Of a DNA stretch of 64,000 bases, positions 11,421 through 22,848 are shown one piece after another. Within the stretch, counting starts at the first letter, position 1, and the number at the start of each line of letters is the position of its first letter. Both the position numbers and the translations under genes were made by a program. A model generated the notes under the pieces. That model searched no databases, was not told where the DNA came from, and was given only the letters and a program-made list of their open reading frames with translations. This DNA comes from Pholiota molesta (taxonomy: Eukaryota; Basidiomycota; Agaricomycetes; Agaricales; Strophariaceae): NCBI GenBank assembly GCA_014925825.1, contig JACGCK010000131.1, positions 1-64,000 of the forward strand. The letters are read 5' to 3'.

Positions 11421-12387
11421 AATCTTGGATTACTCGAATACTGTATCATGTCGATTGTGCTCTTCTGTGTCAGAACTTAGAAGAATGTAAGGGGCCGATT
11501 TACCAAGATCAACTTGCCGCGGACAAGGATTCTCCGATATCGATGCCAATGTACTTGACCCGGGTGCAATTTGGACTCGGAGGCATGTCCACCCGGCGGA
11601 TCGTAAGCAGCGACTGCCAGCGGCGCAGCAGCTCCTCGCGACTTGAACTTGGAGAGTCATGTTATGCTGATACTTTGATCGAAGCAGAAGCAAAGGAAGG
11701 AGCCCTCTGCTAAAATGAACTACGCACCCTCGACGCTAAGTGCTATGTACGTGCAGCAGCAGCACGATGCAGAGCATTCGGGGAGATGCCACCCCGCTTG
11801 GGTACTTACTGACAGACCCCAATCCTATTTGCGGCAAATGGCACCCCCGATCCTACAGGCCCTGGACGAAGATAGTAACCCGGACGCCAACGCGGCTCTG
11901 CGCAGTAAGTACTAAGTAGGGTGGACTATGCCAAAGGCGGTCGGTGCCACGTTGCGACGTGGCGATGGTCCAGTATTGGCGGGGTATCCTTCAGACTCCT
12001 GGACCTGGGGGAGCCTGGGGGATAAGAATGGCATTTGTCGGATGGCGGATGTACTGATCGCAATGCAGAGTCATGATGTAGGATGTCAATGGGGGGCTAA
12101 ATAAGTGAGGGTGCGTTGAATGGGTGCGTGTAGATGCACTCGATATGAGGGTGTGGGGTATGGCGGTGTATATGGGGCGCGCGCCGCGAGAGGCCACGGG
12201 GATATGGATCTTAGAAGCGAGCGACCGACCGGGCGAGGCAGAGTGGCATGGTATACGCACGAATAGGCGTGCGGATATTTTTGTGGCAGGAATACCGCAG
12301 TACGGTTGGCCGGTTGGGTGAGGTCTATGGTCGGTCTCTGCAGTCTGTGACTCGCAGCGATAGCTAGGCGATGGGAACGAAGAGACA
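11421..12387. other. Intergenic with open frames of unknown value
   Basis: Plus frames 11399-11713 and 11715-11915 are contiguous and moderately protein-like but show no motif and start without a clear context. They could be exons of an unrecognised gene. Nothing else is supported. Confidence 0.25.
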
Positions 12388-12779
12388 ATGCGGGGGTTTA
12401 TCATAATACCGTCTGCCTTCCTTGCACTGTGGCTTGGCGTCATCGCGTCACTGCAGACGGAAGCGGATCCGCCTAGGGCCGGCTGCCGCCCACGCCCGCG
12501 GCAGCGTCCACAGGAGAGGGGGGTGGGGAGCGGGGCCGCCGGCCGATCCTGCGGGGTTTGCGGAGCCATTACGCACGAGCGAGCCAGCTTGTCTGCGCAG
12601 GGACCAATGAGGAGGGGGGAGGAAGGGCGGCGCCCCCCTATCGGGCGGTCGGATCTGGACGGCGGGGTGGCCGGGGTCCGAGGTGGGGAAGGGGCCAGGG
12701 GCTCTGGTTTGGCTTTGGAGGGCGGGGGGACGGTTGCTGGCGCAGGGGTATTTTACTTTACCGTCCCGGCTGCCAGCCC

Positions 12780-13069
12780 GATCTTCTGCTCTCCCTCTCC
12801 CTCCGCCACACCGCCCACCCCCTGCTCGCTCGTCGTCGTCCACAGCGTGCTCACCCGCTGCGTAGAAGTGCACCCGAGCGCGGGCGGTTGTTTGCGTACC
12901 CCATACCCCACACCCCGACATCCGTCATCGAACCACCCCCCACTCTTGCATTCTTATCGCTCTGGTTCCGCGCATCCATCGCCGCACAGACCACCAGCAC
13001 TGCATATATCCACCTCTCTCACCTCTCACCACCACCACACCCACGCACAGACACACTGCAGCGTTCCTG
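12780..13069 (+). promoter_or_regulatory. Pyrimidine-rich leader/promoter of the bHLH gene
   Basis: About 290 bp rich in CTC, CCC and TCTC runs directly before the ATG at 13070. CT-rich stretches just upstream of the start codon are common in highly expressed fungal genes. There is no convincing TATA box. The large open frame across 12388-13257 is a by-product of the high GC content. Confidence 0.4.
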
Positions 13070-16000
13070 ATGTCCTTCTTTTCAAACACGACGTACAAGC
13101 CTCAGATACGGCAGGAGGGCTTTTCGCCAACGCCTGCGACGAACACCAACGCCGTGGGCGGTGGTGGGGGCTCAGGCGCCGGGGGCGGGGGTGGCTCGCC
13201 GCTCGACAACGCGGCGGCCGACTCGCCTGGTTCCTCTGGGACGGGCGCATTCAATGATCTTTTCAGCATGCCCGCGCATACTTTCATCGGCGATGGGTGA
13301 GTGCGCTTCCTGTCGTTTGCCTTCTGGGCTTTTCGTCTGCCCCGCCCTCTGCTGCAGTTTGCCCCCTTTCTCGTGGTGCACATGCGATTGCGATTGAGCT
13401 CTGCAGGCATTGCGGGGGATTGTGCTGTTCTTTCTGTTTGCTGCTTTGTATTTCGTTGAGGAGACGATGCTGATGATATGTTTTGTCTTCTTTCTACCAT
13501 TTCTTCTCGTATGAAATTCGATGCGATGCGATCTCTCACTGTGCCACCATCCACACAATCCCTCCATGATCTGCATTGCGCGCCATCTGCGGTTCTGAAA
13601 TCAAATCCTAAACCACATCCAAATTCCAACCCCAAAATTTACTCTACTCCATGACATCCCGTTCCTTGACCCTGCCCACGCACGGCATCTATGCCCTCGG
13701 TGGCTTGTAAATCCCACACCCTTCCGCCCACCCGTTCCGTCTCCGCCTCTTCCCTGGTCGCCATCCTGCGGGTCTCTCCATTGATCTCGCATTCAATCCG
13801 GTATGCACTATACTCTATACGCTATACACTACTGTCCCTTTGCGCCGCCCTGCACTCCGAATAAACTGCGCTTCCTGCATGCCGTATTCCGCTGCATACC
13901 GCGCGGTTGCTTATTACATGCGTGCCGTCCATGCGTGCGTCCATCTATGTCCTCGGCCGATCGCTTGCCTGCCTTTCCTTCCCTCGCCTTGCCTTTTTGA
14001 TTGCCTTGCATTTGTGCCGTTCTTGACTTTCCTTTCCTTGCCTGACGCTTTCGTCTCCCGAATTCTGATGTACTCTCGGCGCATGTATGTCTGCTACTTC
14101 CTTACTTGGTTACCTTCCCACCCTACTTATCTTCCACATCTCTCTTTTTACCCACCCGTCTGCTTTACCCCACTGATCTTTTTATTTCTTCCGTGCGTGC
14201 TTTCATTTTGGTTTTGATTGGCGTTTTGGCCCCTATTCATATACCTCGTCTTTTTAATCTTCCTCCTGGTTCTTTTTGTTCTCTGCCCTTGCCTTGTGTT
14301 CTCTTGCGATACCTTTCTTTACGTTTACCTTCGTTCGTGTCCTGGTTCTTTCGTTCTGCCCACCGGCATCGGCGATGCTGCTCCCATCTCTCCCGACGAC
14401 CATCCCGCTTCTTCCGTTGCATCTCTCGCGCCCTGCGCTCCCACCACTTCCTTTATCCCCCTCCCTCTCTACTACTTCTTATTCTCCCTCCGGCTCTCCC
14501 ATCACACCACGCACGTCCACCGACGCCGACGCCGTTCCGCCGCCGCCTCCTACTATCCGACCCCCGACCTTACTCACCCAATCACCCACGCTGCTCACCC
14601 ACAACAGCACCGCGCACCGCAAATACCCGTCCGCGGGCGCGAGTGGGGGCGGCGCGCTGGACTTTGGCGATGAGCTGGCGTCGCTCATGGGCGATCGGTC
14701 GCCGCCGCCTTTGTCTGCGCACTCCAACACCAACCACCCGTACGGGAGCCATGGGTCGGCGCACGAGGGCGGCCGGGCGAACGGGGGCGGTATCGGGAAT
14801 GGTGGTGGGAACGGGAATGGGAATGGCGCGGAGGAGAGGTATGGAGCGCATACGCATAATATCTTTGATATCTCCGCGCCGGCGCTCGTGCATCATCATC
14901 ATCAGCAGCAGCAGCAGCAGCACGGTCAACACAGTCAACATAGTCAGTATGGCCAGCACGGCCAGCACAATCAACACGGCCAGCATGGTCAGCACAATCA
15001 ACATAACCAGCACGCCCAGCACAACCAGCACACCCAGCACAATCAGCATCAGGGCTCGCAGCCGTCGAGCGCGGCGTCCGAGTACCCGGCGCTGCACCAT
15101 TTTAACTCGACGCTGCCCGCGCTGAACTCGAGCATGCGGTACGAGCCGCACGGCGAGGCCGCTGGCGGGGGCGCGGGCGATCCAAGGGGGTCGGCGTCGC
15201 CCGGCTCTGGCGGCGGTGGCGGTGGAGGTGGGGGGCAAAGTCAAGTGGGTAACGGGAGTGGAAGTCAAACTAGTTACTTCGGCCTGCAGCGGCACACGCC
15301 GTCGCCGTCGCACGCCGTCCCGGCGCACCACCTGTCGTCCAGCATCTCCGCCGCGCACCTCTCCTCCGTCGCGCGGTCGCGGTCAAGGTCGCGTCCCCCG
15401 CCGCCCCCACAATCCGTTGGGGTGGGGTCGACGAATGGCGGGCCGGCGAGGACGACGAGGGCGAGGCGGACGGGGAGTGTTAGTAGTGTGGGGGTCAGTG
15501 GTGGGACGGGGAGCCCGCCGCCGCCGGGGGCGTTTGGGATGGGTGGGTTGGGGTTGGGTGGTGGGGGGATGGGGATGGGTGGTGGTGGGGGGAGGCCGCA
15601 TGCGATTGTGATTCCTGGGGGGAGGGCGGGGAGTGTGGGCGGTGGGGGGTGGTTTGGGGGGAGTTCGTGAGTGTTTTTTCTTTTGGTTGATTTTGCTCTT
15701 TCTGTGTTCTTGATTTTAGTTACTTGTTGAAACCTTGTTGTCTTTTTTCACTTTTTTGTGTCTTTCTCTCATGAATCCGCAATCTCACACTGACGACAGC
15801 TTCTCCTCCAGCGCATCGGACTACTCTCTTCCAACGCCTTCCGACAATAACCATCAGCAACACCACCTATCCCAGCAGCACCAGTACACGCCCTTCTCTC
15901 TCTCGTCTCCGACCGATCCGACGCAGATGTCCCTCCCGCCGGTGTCGACGCTGCACATGCCCTCGTCGCCGTACACGCACCACAGCCAGGTGCACGGGCA

Positions 16001-17529
16001 CGGCCACTCGCACTCGCTCTCCCTGTCCGGCGCGCCCAAGAGCCCGATCGACTTTGGCCTCTCCACCGGCGGGCACGCGCTCTCCATCCCGAAGTCGCCG
16101 CTCGGCGGCGGCATGGACTTCTCGCTCGGCGCGTTCGGGAGCGGGCAGCACGGCGGGGGCGGGGCGCATTCCAGTCTTGGGCCGTACGGTGGTGGTGGCG
16201 GCGGGGTCGTGTCGTCGCCGCTGCTGCCGATCAACGCGAGCGTGAGCGCGCGGAACGGGACGAACGGGGGCGTCGGGCCGGCGTCGGGCCCGGGCGGCGG
16301 TGGCGCGGGGATGGGCGCGTCGATGGGCGCGTTCGCGGCGTCGCCTGTGCTCCCGTCGTCGGTGCCGTCGGCGTCGTCGCCCCTCGCGGGCGGCGCCGCG
16401 GCGTCGATGACGTCGACGATCAACGCGGCTGGGACGACGACGGCCTCTGCCAGTGTCGGTGGTGGGGCGGGTGGAGGTGGGGGGACGGCGGACAAGCAGA
16501 GTTTGCTGGCGAATGAGAAGCGGAGGCGGAGGCGCGAGAGCCATAATGCGGTGGAAAGGAGAAGGCGGGATAATATCAACGAGAAGATCAGCGAGCTCGC
16601 GACGCTGATACCGGAGTGCATGCTCGACGGCGGCGCGACCACGACCCCCGCTGCCGCGGGTGGGGGTGCGAATGGGAGCGGCGGTAATGGGAGCGGGTCG
16701 CCGGCGTCGCCGGGGCTGCTGGACGGCGCGGAGCCGCTGCTGCCCATCCCGCTGGGCGACAAGGGGGCGCCGAAGGACGCGAAGGACGAGGGCGACGGCG
16801 AGAACGGGGTCGTCAAGGCGAATAAGGGCATGATCCTGCGGAAGAGCGTCGAGTATATCCGGTAAGCCACCCCCCCAGCGCAAGGACCGCTCTTCCCTCA
16901 ACTGACTTCGGTGGGTGTGTGTTGCGTTTTGTAGATACCTCCAGCAGCTGGTGACCGCGCAGGGCGCGCGCAACCGCGAGCTCGAGCAGGAGCTGAAGGC
17001 GTACCGCGGCTCCGTGTCCTCCGGCGGGTCCGACGCGGGCGGCGAGCCCGCCAAGAAGCCGGGCCACGCGCGCGACATGTCCGCGGACTCCGACGCGGAG
17101 CGCCACCACCACCACCACGGGCACAACAACGCCAACACAGCGCAGCACCTCGCGCTGGACCAGGAGATGATGCTGCACGACGGGGGCGGCGGCGGCGGCG
17201 GCGGCGAAGGGATGGACTTTGCGATGGGCGGCGTGTATGTGAACGGCGTGGGCATGCTGCCGAGCATGCCGGAGGGCGATGACGAGCTGGAGCTGGGGCT
17301 CGCGGACGCTGCGGCGCTTGGCGCGGGCGGGGAGGGCGGCGGGATGGAGGTGGATGCGTCTGCGGGTGGTGGTGGGAAGGGCGAGCTGATGGAGCGCGGG
17401 CGGACGCGGGGGGTGCGGCGGAACGGGGCTGCTGCGAACGGGAATGCGAATGGAGCGTCGCATAATGTGGGGCTGAAGGAGGAGGTGCAGGATGAGGATT
17501 TGGGGTTCATGGTGGGCATGCAGACGTGA
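13070..17529 (+). CDS. bHLH-zipper transcription factor (class B), 980 residues
   Basis: Nuclear DNA-binding regulator expected to bind CACGTG E-boxes as a dimer. Exons 13070..13296, 14608..15666, 15800..16861 and 16935..17529; the phases (2,2,2) join cleanly and total 2,943 nt including the stop. The DNA-binding part is in exon 3: basic region with SHNAVERRRRDNINEK (His, Glu and Arg at the three class B positions), helix 1 ending ATLIPE, an unusually long low-complexity loop of about 75 residues, then helix 2 split by intron 3 (GMILRKSVEYIR, YLQQL) and a short leucine zipper (RNRELEQEL). The Arg at the key basic position separates it from SREBP, which has Tyr. The rest is low-complexity Gly/Ser/Pro, with a His/Gln tract in exon 2 and a His cluster in exon 4. 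The partner and target genes are unknown. Confidence 0.9.
13297..14607 (+). other. Long first intron of the bHLH gene with an AG-free zone
   Basis: Intron 1 is 1,311 nt, from GTGAGT at 13297 to CAACAG ending at 14607, while most introns here are about 50 nt. The exon phases on both sides agree only with this 3' site. No AG dinucleotide occurs on the sense strand from 13464 to 14605. A frame open from 14256 onward is not an exon start, because it is closed by TAA at 14255 and no AG lies before 14606. Confidence 0.85.
14888..15055 (+). repeat. Imperfect CAG/CAA-CAC repeat encoding a His/Gln tract
   Basis: Starts with four His and six Gln codons, then about 15 imperfect 9-bp units of the form CAG-CAC-xxx (Gln-His-Asn/Gly/Ser/Ala/Thr). 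It lies in exon 2 of the bHLH gene. Such tracts often act in activation or condensate formation and change length easily. Confidence 0.85.
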
Positions 17530-18515
17530 GCCGCGGTGCTCAGATCCAAACCCCCCATCGAAAATCGCAATCGACACCCAAAAGTCAAAATCAAGCCATG
17601 CAGAACGCCCTGGCGCCCTTCTTTCTATTCCTATTCCCATTATATATCCATTCCTCGACTGCTTTACTAACCCGACGAACGACGAACGACGAATGCACGG
17701 ACGTCAATGAAACAATGAACAACGGACGGACGGACGAACGAACGCACGCCGGACGACGAGACGAACGCATGTACACCTATTCTGTATCTACTAGTCTTTT
17801 TCTGCTTTTTCGCCCCCCTCGGCCTCCGCCGCTATGACAGGATGGACGGCCCTGTCGGTGCCACTCTCGTTCGCCGCTTCAGTGTTTACCGATCCACTGC
17901 TTGGAAGCATTCGGCGAACTACCGACTTGCTAGCCAGCCACTCGTCACCCACCCATCAACAACCAAAAGGACCTCGGGTCTCCTGCGTTCCTCTCGCATT
18001 CGCTGAATGCGCCCCGCCACCGGTCGCGTTCGAAGTTCGAAGTTCGAAGGCGAAGTCAAACTTATTACTCCACCGCAAAAAAATTCAAAGAATGCATTCA
18101 CGGGGTTGTATTATTATATCCATACTGATATCTCTTTTTCCATCTGATTTCCTCTCTCTATCTCATCTCTCTACTTATCTTTCCCTTTTTTTCTCTATTT
18201 TTTTTCCTTTTATTGGCAATCAACTCGCCCTTCGTGTTTAGTCAGCGTCTTTGGAAGTTACCAATGCAATATCGTTTGTGATACGTTAGCTTTTATTATC
18301 TCTTTTACGACTTTCCTTATCGAACGCGTTTGCGGCTTGCATAAAGCTAGAAGCCTAGAACGAAGCCAGCAAAAAGATATAAAAAAAAGACTCAGCGTGA
18401 CAAGGAGACAAGCGTGGCAAACGATGGCGGCGATTGAGCGCTGAGCGCTTGAGCAATTGAAATCGTGCCACTGAGTCCCAACGAATTCTTCACATTCCAA
18501 GCCCTACAAGCTTCC
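17530..18515. other. 3' UTR of the bHLH gene and promoter of the F-box-like gene
   Basis: 17665-17765 carries tetranucleotide-like runs of GACG, AACG and GGAC. 18100-18235 is very T-rich. A TATA-like GATATAAAAAA lies near 18376, about 140 bp before the ATG at 18516. Confidence 0.45.
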
Positions 18516-19952
18516 ATGGAATCAACTACCACGCAACATTATTTCACATATCCCCTGGAACTCGTCGAGCTCATCTTCTCCGAGTCGAATAGCGCTGCAG
18601 ATCCTAGTGATCTGGCTTCATGGGGACTCGTCGCGAAAGCCTTCTACTTTCCTTCCCGAAGGCGTCTTTTCTCCAAAATACGCATCGACCTTGGCCCATC
18701 CGGCAAAAGGGAAACCCAGTCCCGTAATGCCAGGAGACTTCGTGGAATCCTGGAAATCCTATCTGAAAACGTAGCACTCAGAGAGCTCATTCATCACCTC
18801 GTCGTCGAATATCGTTCGTCCAAATACCCGAGGGATGGGCGCGGGAAAGATTCTATCTTCAAACTTGAATCAAGTGACTTTCGTGACATTTTCCCCCTGG
18901 TACCGGCGCTTAGGACGCTAACTATCACCTACCCTCGCGGCGAATCATTCTGCACTTACGACGAAGCTCTGATGTCTGCCTTGGCAGATTTGCGACACTC
19001 GTGCCCGTATCTTCATCGCCTCGAGCTCATAGGACTGCGTGACATTCCCATTGGCTTTGTTCTCCAATGGAAAAATGTCGTAGATCTGAAGCTTCATCAG
19101 GTGGATATCATCATCGAAGGAGGTCCAATGCTCGAGCAACCGACACCAGTTCAGCGCCTTGAGCGATTGTCCTTACGCTTTAATCCGTGGTTAGGCTTTC
19201 CCGCGCCATTGCAAACGATGGAAGTTGGTCGACTTCAATATCTACAGATATCGATGTCGTCTATAACAATACCGACGTCGTCCCAGCCTATGCTTATACA
19301 GATACCGATTCAGATGAGTATCATTCATGCGTGGAACTTGATCACAAAGTGTTCTTCCACGTTGAATCATTTGCGTTTGGATTATGTTTTCAGTAAGTGG
19401 GATTTTTGACTCTGCAGGATACAGAAATTCAAATTCAAATTTCTCATAGGCAAGCCTGGTTCATTGCCACAGTCTGTTTCGACCATTTCGTTTCCATCCT
19501 TGGAAGTTCTCGAGATTGACGAAGAACTTCACCATGGCCAAAATCCATTTTTACTACCGTTAGCGCGCTTTCTGACGCCGAACAAAACCGGCGTTTTCAA
19601 TATTCAAACCATTCTCATATCATTTACTGGTTTCGTTCCCGAGCAGATCGTGCTTCATGATGACGAAGGATGGTCAGTGCTTGACTCTGCATTGACAAGC
19701 CAGCAATACACAATCAAACAGTATGAATATCTTTCAAAGCTCGAAATACGTCTCCACTTTACCCACTACAAGGAGGCAGATAAAACGAAAGAACAAGAAA
19801 CCTCTGACCTCCTTAAAGATTGTTCTTCCCGCCTCCTTCCGTTGGTGTCTTCCTCTCAATCCATCGCTCTCAAATTTTCGATTCTTGTTCGTTATTCAAA
19901 CGTCACCTTTACTTGGGACAATCATGCGTCGGATGTTCGGGTCTCCCGCTGA
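18516..19952 (+). CDS. F-box-like protein, 459 residues
   Basis: Probable SCF ubiquitin-ligase substrate adaptor of the large, divergent F-box-like family of mushroom-forming fungi. Exons 18516..19392 and 19450..19952, phase 1. An N-terminal F-box-like segment (residues ~10-55: LELVELIFSES, then DLASWGLVAKAFYFPSRRRL) is followed by helices and strands of the leucine-rich type (LVPALRTLTITYP, CPYLHRLEL, VVDLKLHQVDI) and ends with a conserved SSRLLPLVSSS block. The same order is seen in the copy at 35044 and in the dead copy at 2160-3020. The frame is intact from an ATG in a good context. Substrate unknown. Confidence 0.75.
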
Positions 19953-20184
19953 AGGAATGATATCATTGATACTGGTGGTCTTGTAGCTTAAATATTCGCT
20001 TCTCTCTACTGTATCGAATTCATTGACCAATATTACATACCATATGTCTCGAAATCATCTCATAAATTTATAGGAGGTAGGAACAGTGGCTACGAAGAGA
20101 GGACGTCGAGCAAGGGGATATATTACCAGCCAGCTCATGTAAATCTCGCTCCAAGAGGGCGTGATCCCTAGGTCTGTTTTTATC
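19953..20184. other. Intergenic
   Basis: Likely 3' UTR of the F-box-like gene; nothing else visible. Confidence 0.4.
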
Positions 20185-20780
20185 TTACTGGAAATTCGAG
20201 GCAACCTGTGGCCATGAATCTCCTGACGCATCCCTTGACTCTGAGTCGTACACCAGGCTACGTTGAGAAAGATGGACTTCGTCGTTGACAGTTACGAAAA
20301 ATCTATCCTCAATTCTGAGGCCGTGGATCCCGAGGCTTTCTACCAAAAATATGAAAGATTTGGGCGGTGAACGACAATTGGCAGCCTGCCAACACATCGA
20401 CAGTGGGATACTGATTATAAATTTAACTGGAGTCCAGGTGGATGCCAAATGAATGCGCGCATTAGAATTCTTTATGGGCCTGTGTATGAGTTCCATTTGA
20501 ATTGTTAATTTGCTATTCTTGTTAGGGAAATTAGCAGAAGCACAAACATCAATCTATCAGGAATACTATTAGGATTTAGAAGGGAACAAGCACAAGGTAC
20601 CATAAACTGGTGCCTGCCAGCACTACAGGTCCTCCTACTTAGCACGCCATAGCTCGGCACATACACATGTCTATTGTTATCTATCAGGTTGAAGAGCCAA
20701 ATGTCATCGGCTTTAGCGATGTTGTGTCCGTAAAGAAGACCCTTCAAAGACAGACTTTGAGTTTCTAGGAGTTTCTTCAC
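20185..20780 (-). pseudogene. Unrecognised coding remnant
   Basis: Two successive minus frames (20780-20505, 91 codons; 20496-20185, 103 codons) look protein-like. The first begins MKKLLETQSLSLKGLLYGHN and continues with a loop rich in Val, Pro and Ser; the second contains an alternating hydrophobic stretch, LRIEDRFFVTVNDEV. They are separated by a stop and may be parts of one gene. I see no catalytic or binding motif that identifies it. Confidence 0.3.
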
Positions 20781-22848
20781 ACGATCTTTGCGTGGATCAT
20801 GTGGAGGTGGAGTGGCCTATTCGTTGTAGTCTCCGTACCCAATATTGTAGACTACGATCGAAAGGTTTAAGGGGCCAAGGAACGGGGTAGATTGAGTAGT
20901 CTAGATATGGAAAATCACCTCGAAATCTGATACAGTTTAGACGATGGGGTTTCATCAAACCAAGGATCGGCGCTCAGCGCTCAGTATCTAATTGACAATA
21001 GTCGAATTGATAAGGGATCCTGCTCTCCCAACTTAATGTACCTACTAGCTGGCAGCAAGTAGTCATGCTATAATAGATATGCTAGAAGTTAAAAGGATAC
21101 AGCCTAGATTGCGCTCGTTTTTCATTCCGGAGCTCGTGCTTTGCGGGAGTTTGGAAGTCAACTCTACTGGAACTACATATGGTCATTAGGGGCGGATCCA
21201 ATTCGCTGATTCTTCTATTCAGGGCATTTCTATTCTAAAGAGAAACAGCAGGCTGGCGATGCTTGGCGATGTGGGGAAAGAAGGCAAGCGTCCATCTATG
21301 ATGAACTTCTCTCGTCTCGGACCTTGGAGGTGATTTTCGGTCTTCCAAATTGACTAAACGAGTCATCGCAAAGGCAACCGACTCAAGCAAGCCATTTTTT
21401 TTTTCGAATTATGACGATTCTGAACCAGTAAGACGATGTTACATTGTCACTGCCTGTTGCTGCTGACCTGTGAGGCCTAAATAAAGTTACGCCACATATC
21501 AGATGAAAGAGTACCCACAATGAATGGACATATCTGATATCGTACTTATGACGCGGTGTGCTATATTACCCTCAGACTCTATATCATCCAAATAACTTCT
21601 GTGTATTATCAATTATCATGAGTGGTATTTTATTAGCGCCCAGAATGGCCAACGCAGGGCAATGTCATTCATTGGCCAAGCGCCGGCTTGTGGCATGCCA
21701 CTATATATGATGCCATCATGAATACACTTTGATGATTTGTTCTCTGAAGTCGCATGGCTCTTGATAGCAAGCCACACGACGACGGACCGCCATGTATCGG
21801 GCGGGCGACCGAATGCGCTACTTTGAAAGTCTAATCCAACTACGGGTGTGCCGAATATTCTGCCCAAGTTTGTTATGGTGTCCCGGGTCCCTTGAACTTT
21901 CCTGCGTTCATATGTACCATGCATACGGGTTCCTTGCACAGGGGGCTGACTTAATTTGAGCTCAAAGGAAGCGAAGGGAAGCAGGCTGGATCCGGTGGCT
22001 CGGATGGATGTGTCGGTAGCGATTTCCAGCTGGCGGAGGCAGTAGTGCCAGAGGTAACTTTCGATCCTTGCACCTTGGCTGCATATACCAAATCATTTTC
22101 CTTTGTTAACATAAACGCCCGATACTTTTGAACTTTAAATGTGAAATGTGCGCTAACGAATTAAGGACAACGGTCTTAAGAGTTGATATGTACGACCATC
22201 GAGTGAAAATCAGTTAAATACCGAGAGTCAAATCAAATTCCCAGCGGAGTGTTCTGGATGCGTACGCCGCGCGAGGTTTATCCATTTGTTTCGGATACTT
22301 ACAACCCACTTCGGACAAAGTACTTCGGATTTTAGCACATTTTTCCGCGATGGACGTTATGATGGTTCTCGAGGAAGACAGAAATGCGGGGTAAGATGAT
22401 GGGTATTTTTAAAGTCGGCCCGGCCGACGTTCATACCAAGCCAATGATCAGGAGAAGATCGTTTAATTGTACCAGAGCATGTGGCAAGAAACTTAGAAAG
22501 CAGCGATGACTCTTGCGGAAAAATTGACCGGTCTTCTTATCCTGATGCTGGCGTACTCGGGCGAACTTACTCCTGCCGTCTGAAATAGAAAAACAAGCCT
22601 GGGATTACATACCCTTTTGTTCCCCGTTATCGCCGACCTATCGTCTACTCCAGTCTGCGAGATTCACGTGTAACAGTACAAGATCCAACAATAATAACAA
22701 AGGGATAGAAAGCAATTCAAGCATTGGGCCAATATATTATATAAAGACCCAATGGGCCATATTACTGGGTACCACATTGTAGAGGGAGGACACACGAGAA
22801 AGGACAAGATATATATGTACATCAACATGCAATACAGACATAGGCGCG
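20781..22848. other. Intergenic, nothing supported
   Basis: AT-richer sequence with short frames only (the longest is 21939-21616, minus, 107 codons without motif). 22700-22848 would hold the 3' UTR of the RUS1-family gene. Confidence 0.4.

Noticed and set aside
12388..13257. 289-codon plus frame overlapping the bHLH start
   Set aside because: Low-complexity Pro/Ser/Arg composition in a GC- and CT-rich promoter; overlaps the true ATG in another frame.
14256..14607. Open frame before exon 2 of the bHLH gene as coding sequence
   Set aside because: It is closed by TAA at 14255 and no AG acceptor exists between there and 14606, so it cannot be joined to exon 1. It is intron sequence.
15867..17594. 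575-codon minus-strand open frame opposite the bHLH gene
   Set aside because: It is Pro/Arg/Ala-rich, has no domain, and mirrors the GC-rich bHLH exons; the sense strand has a complete bHLH-zipper with matching splice phases.
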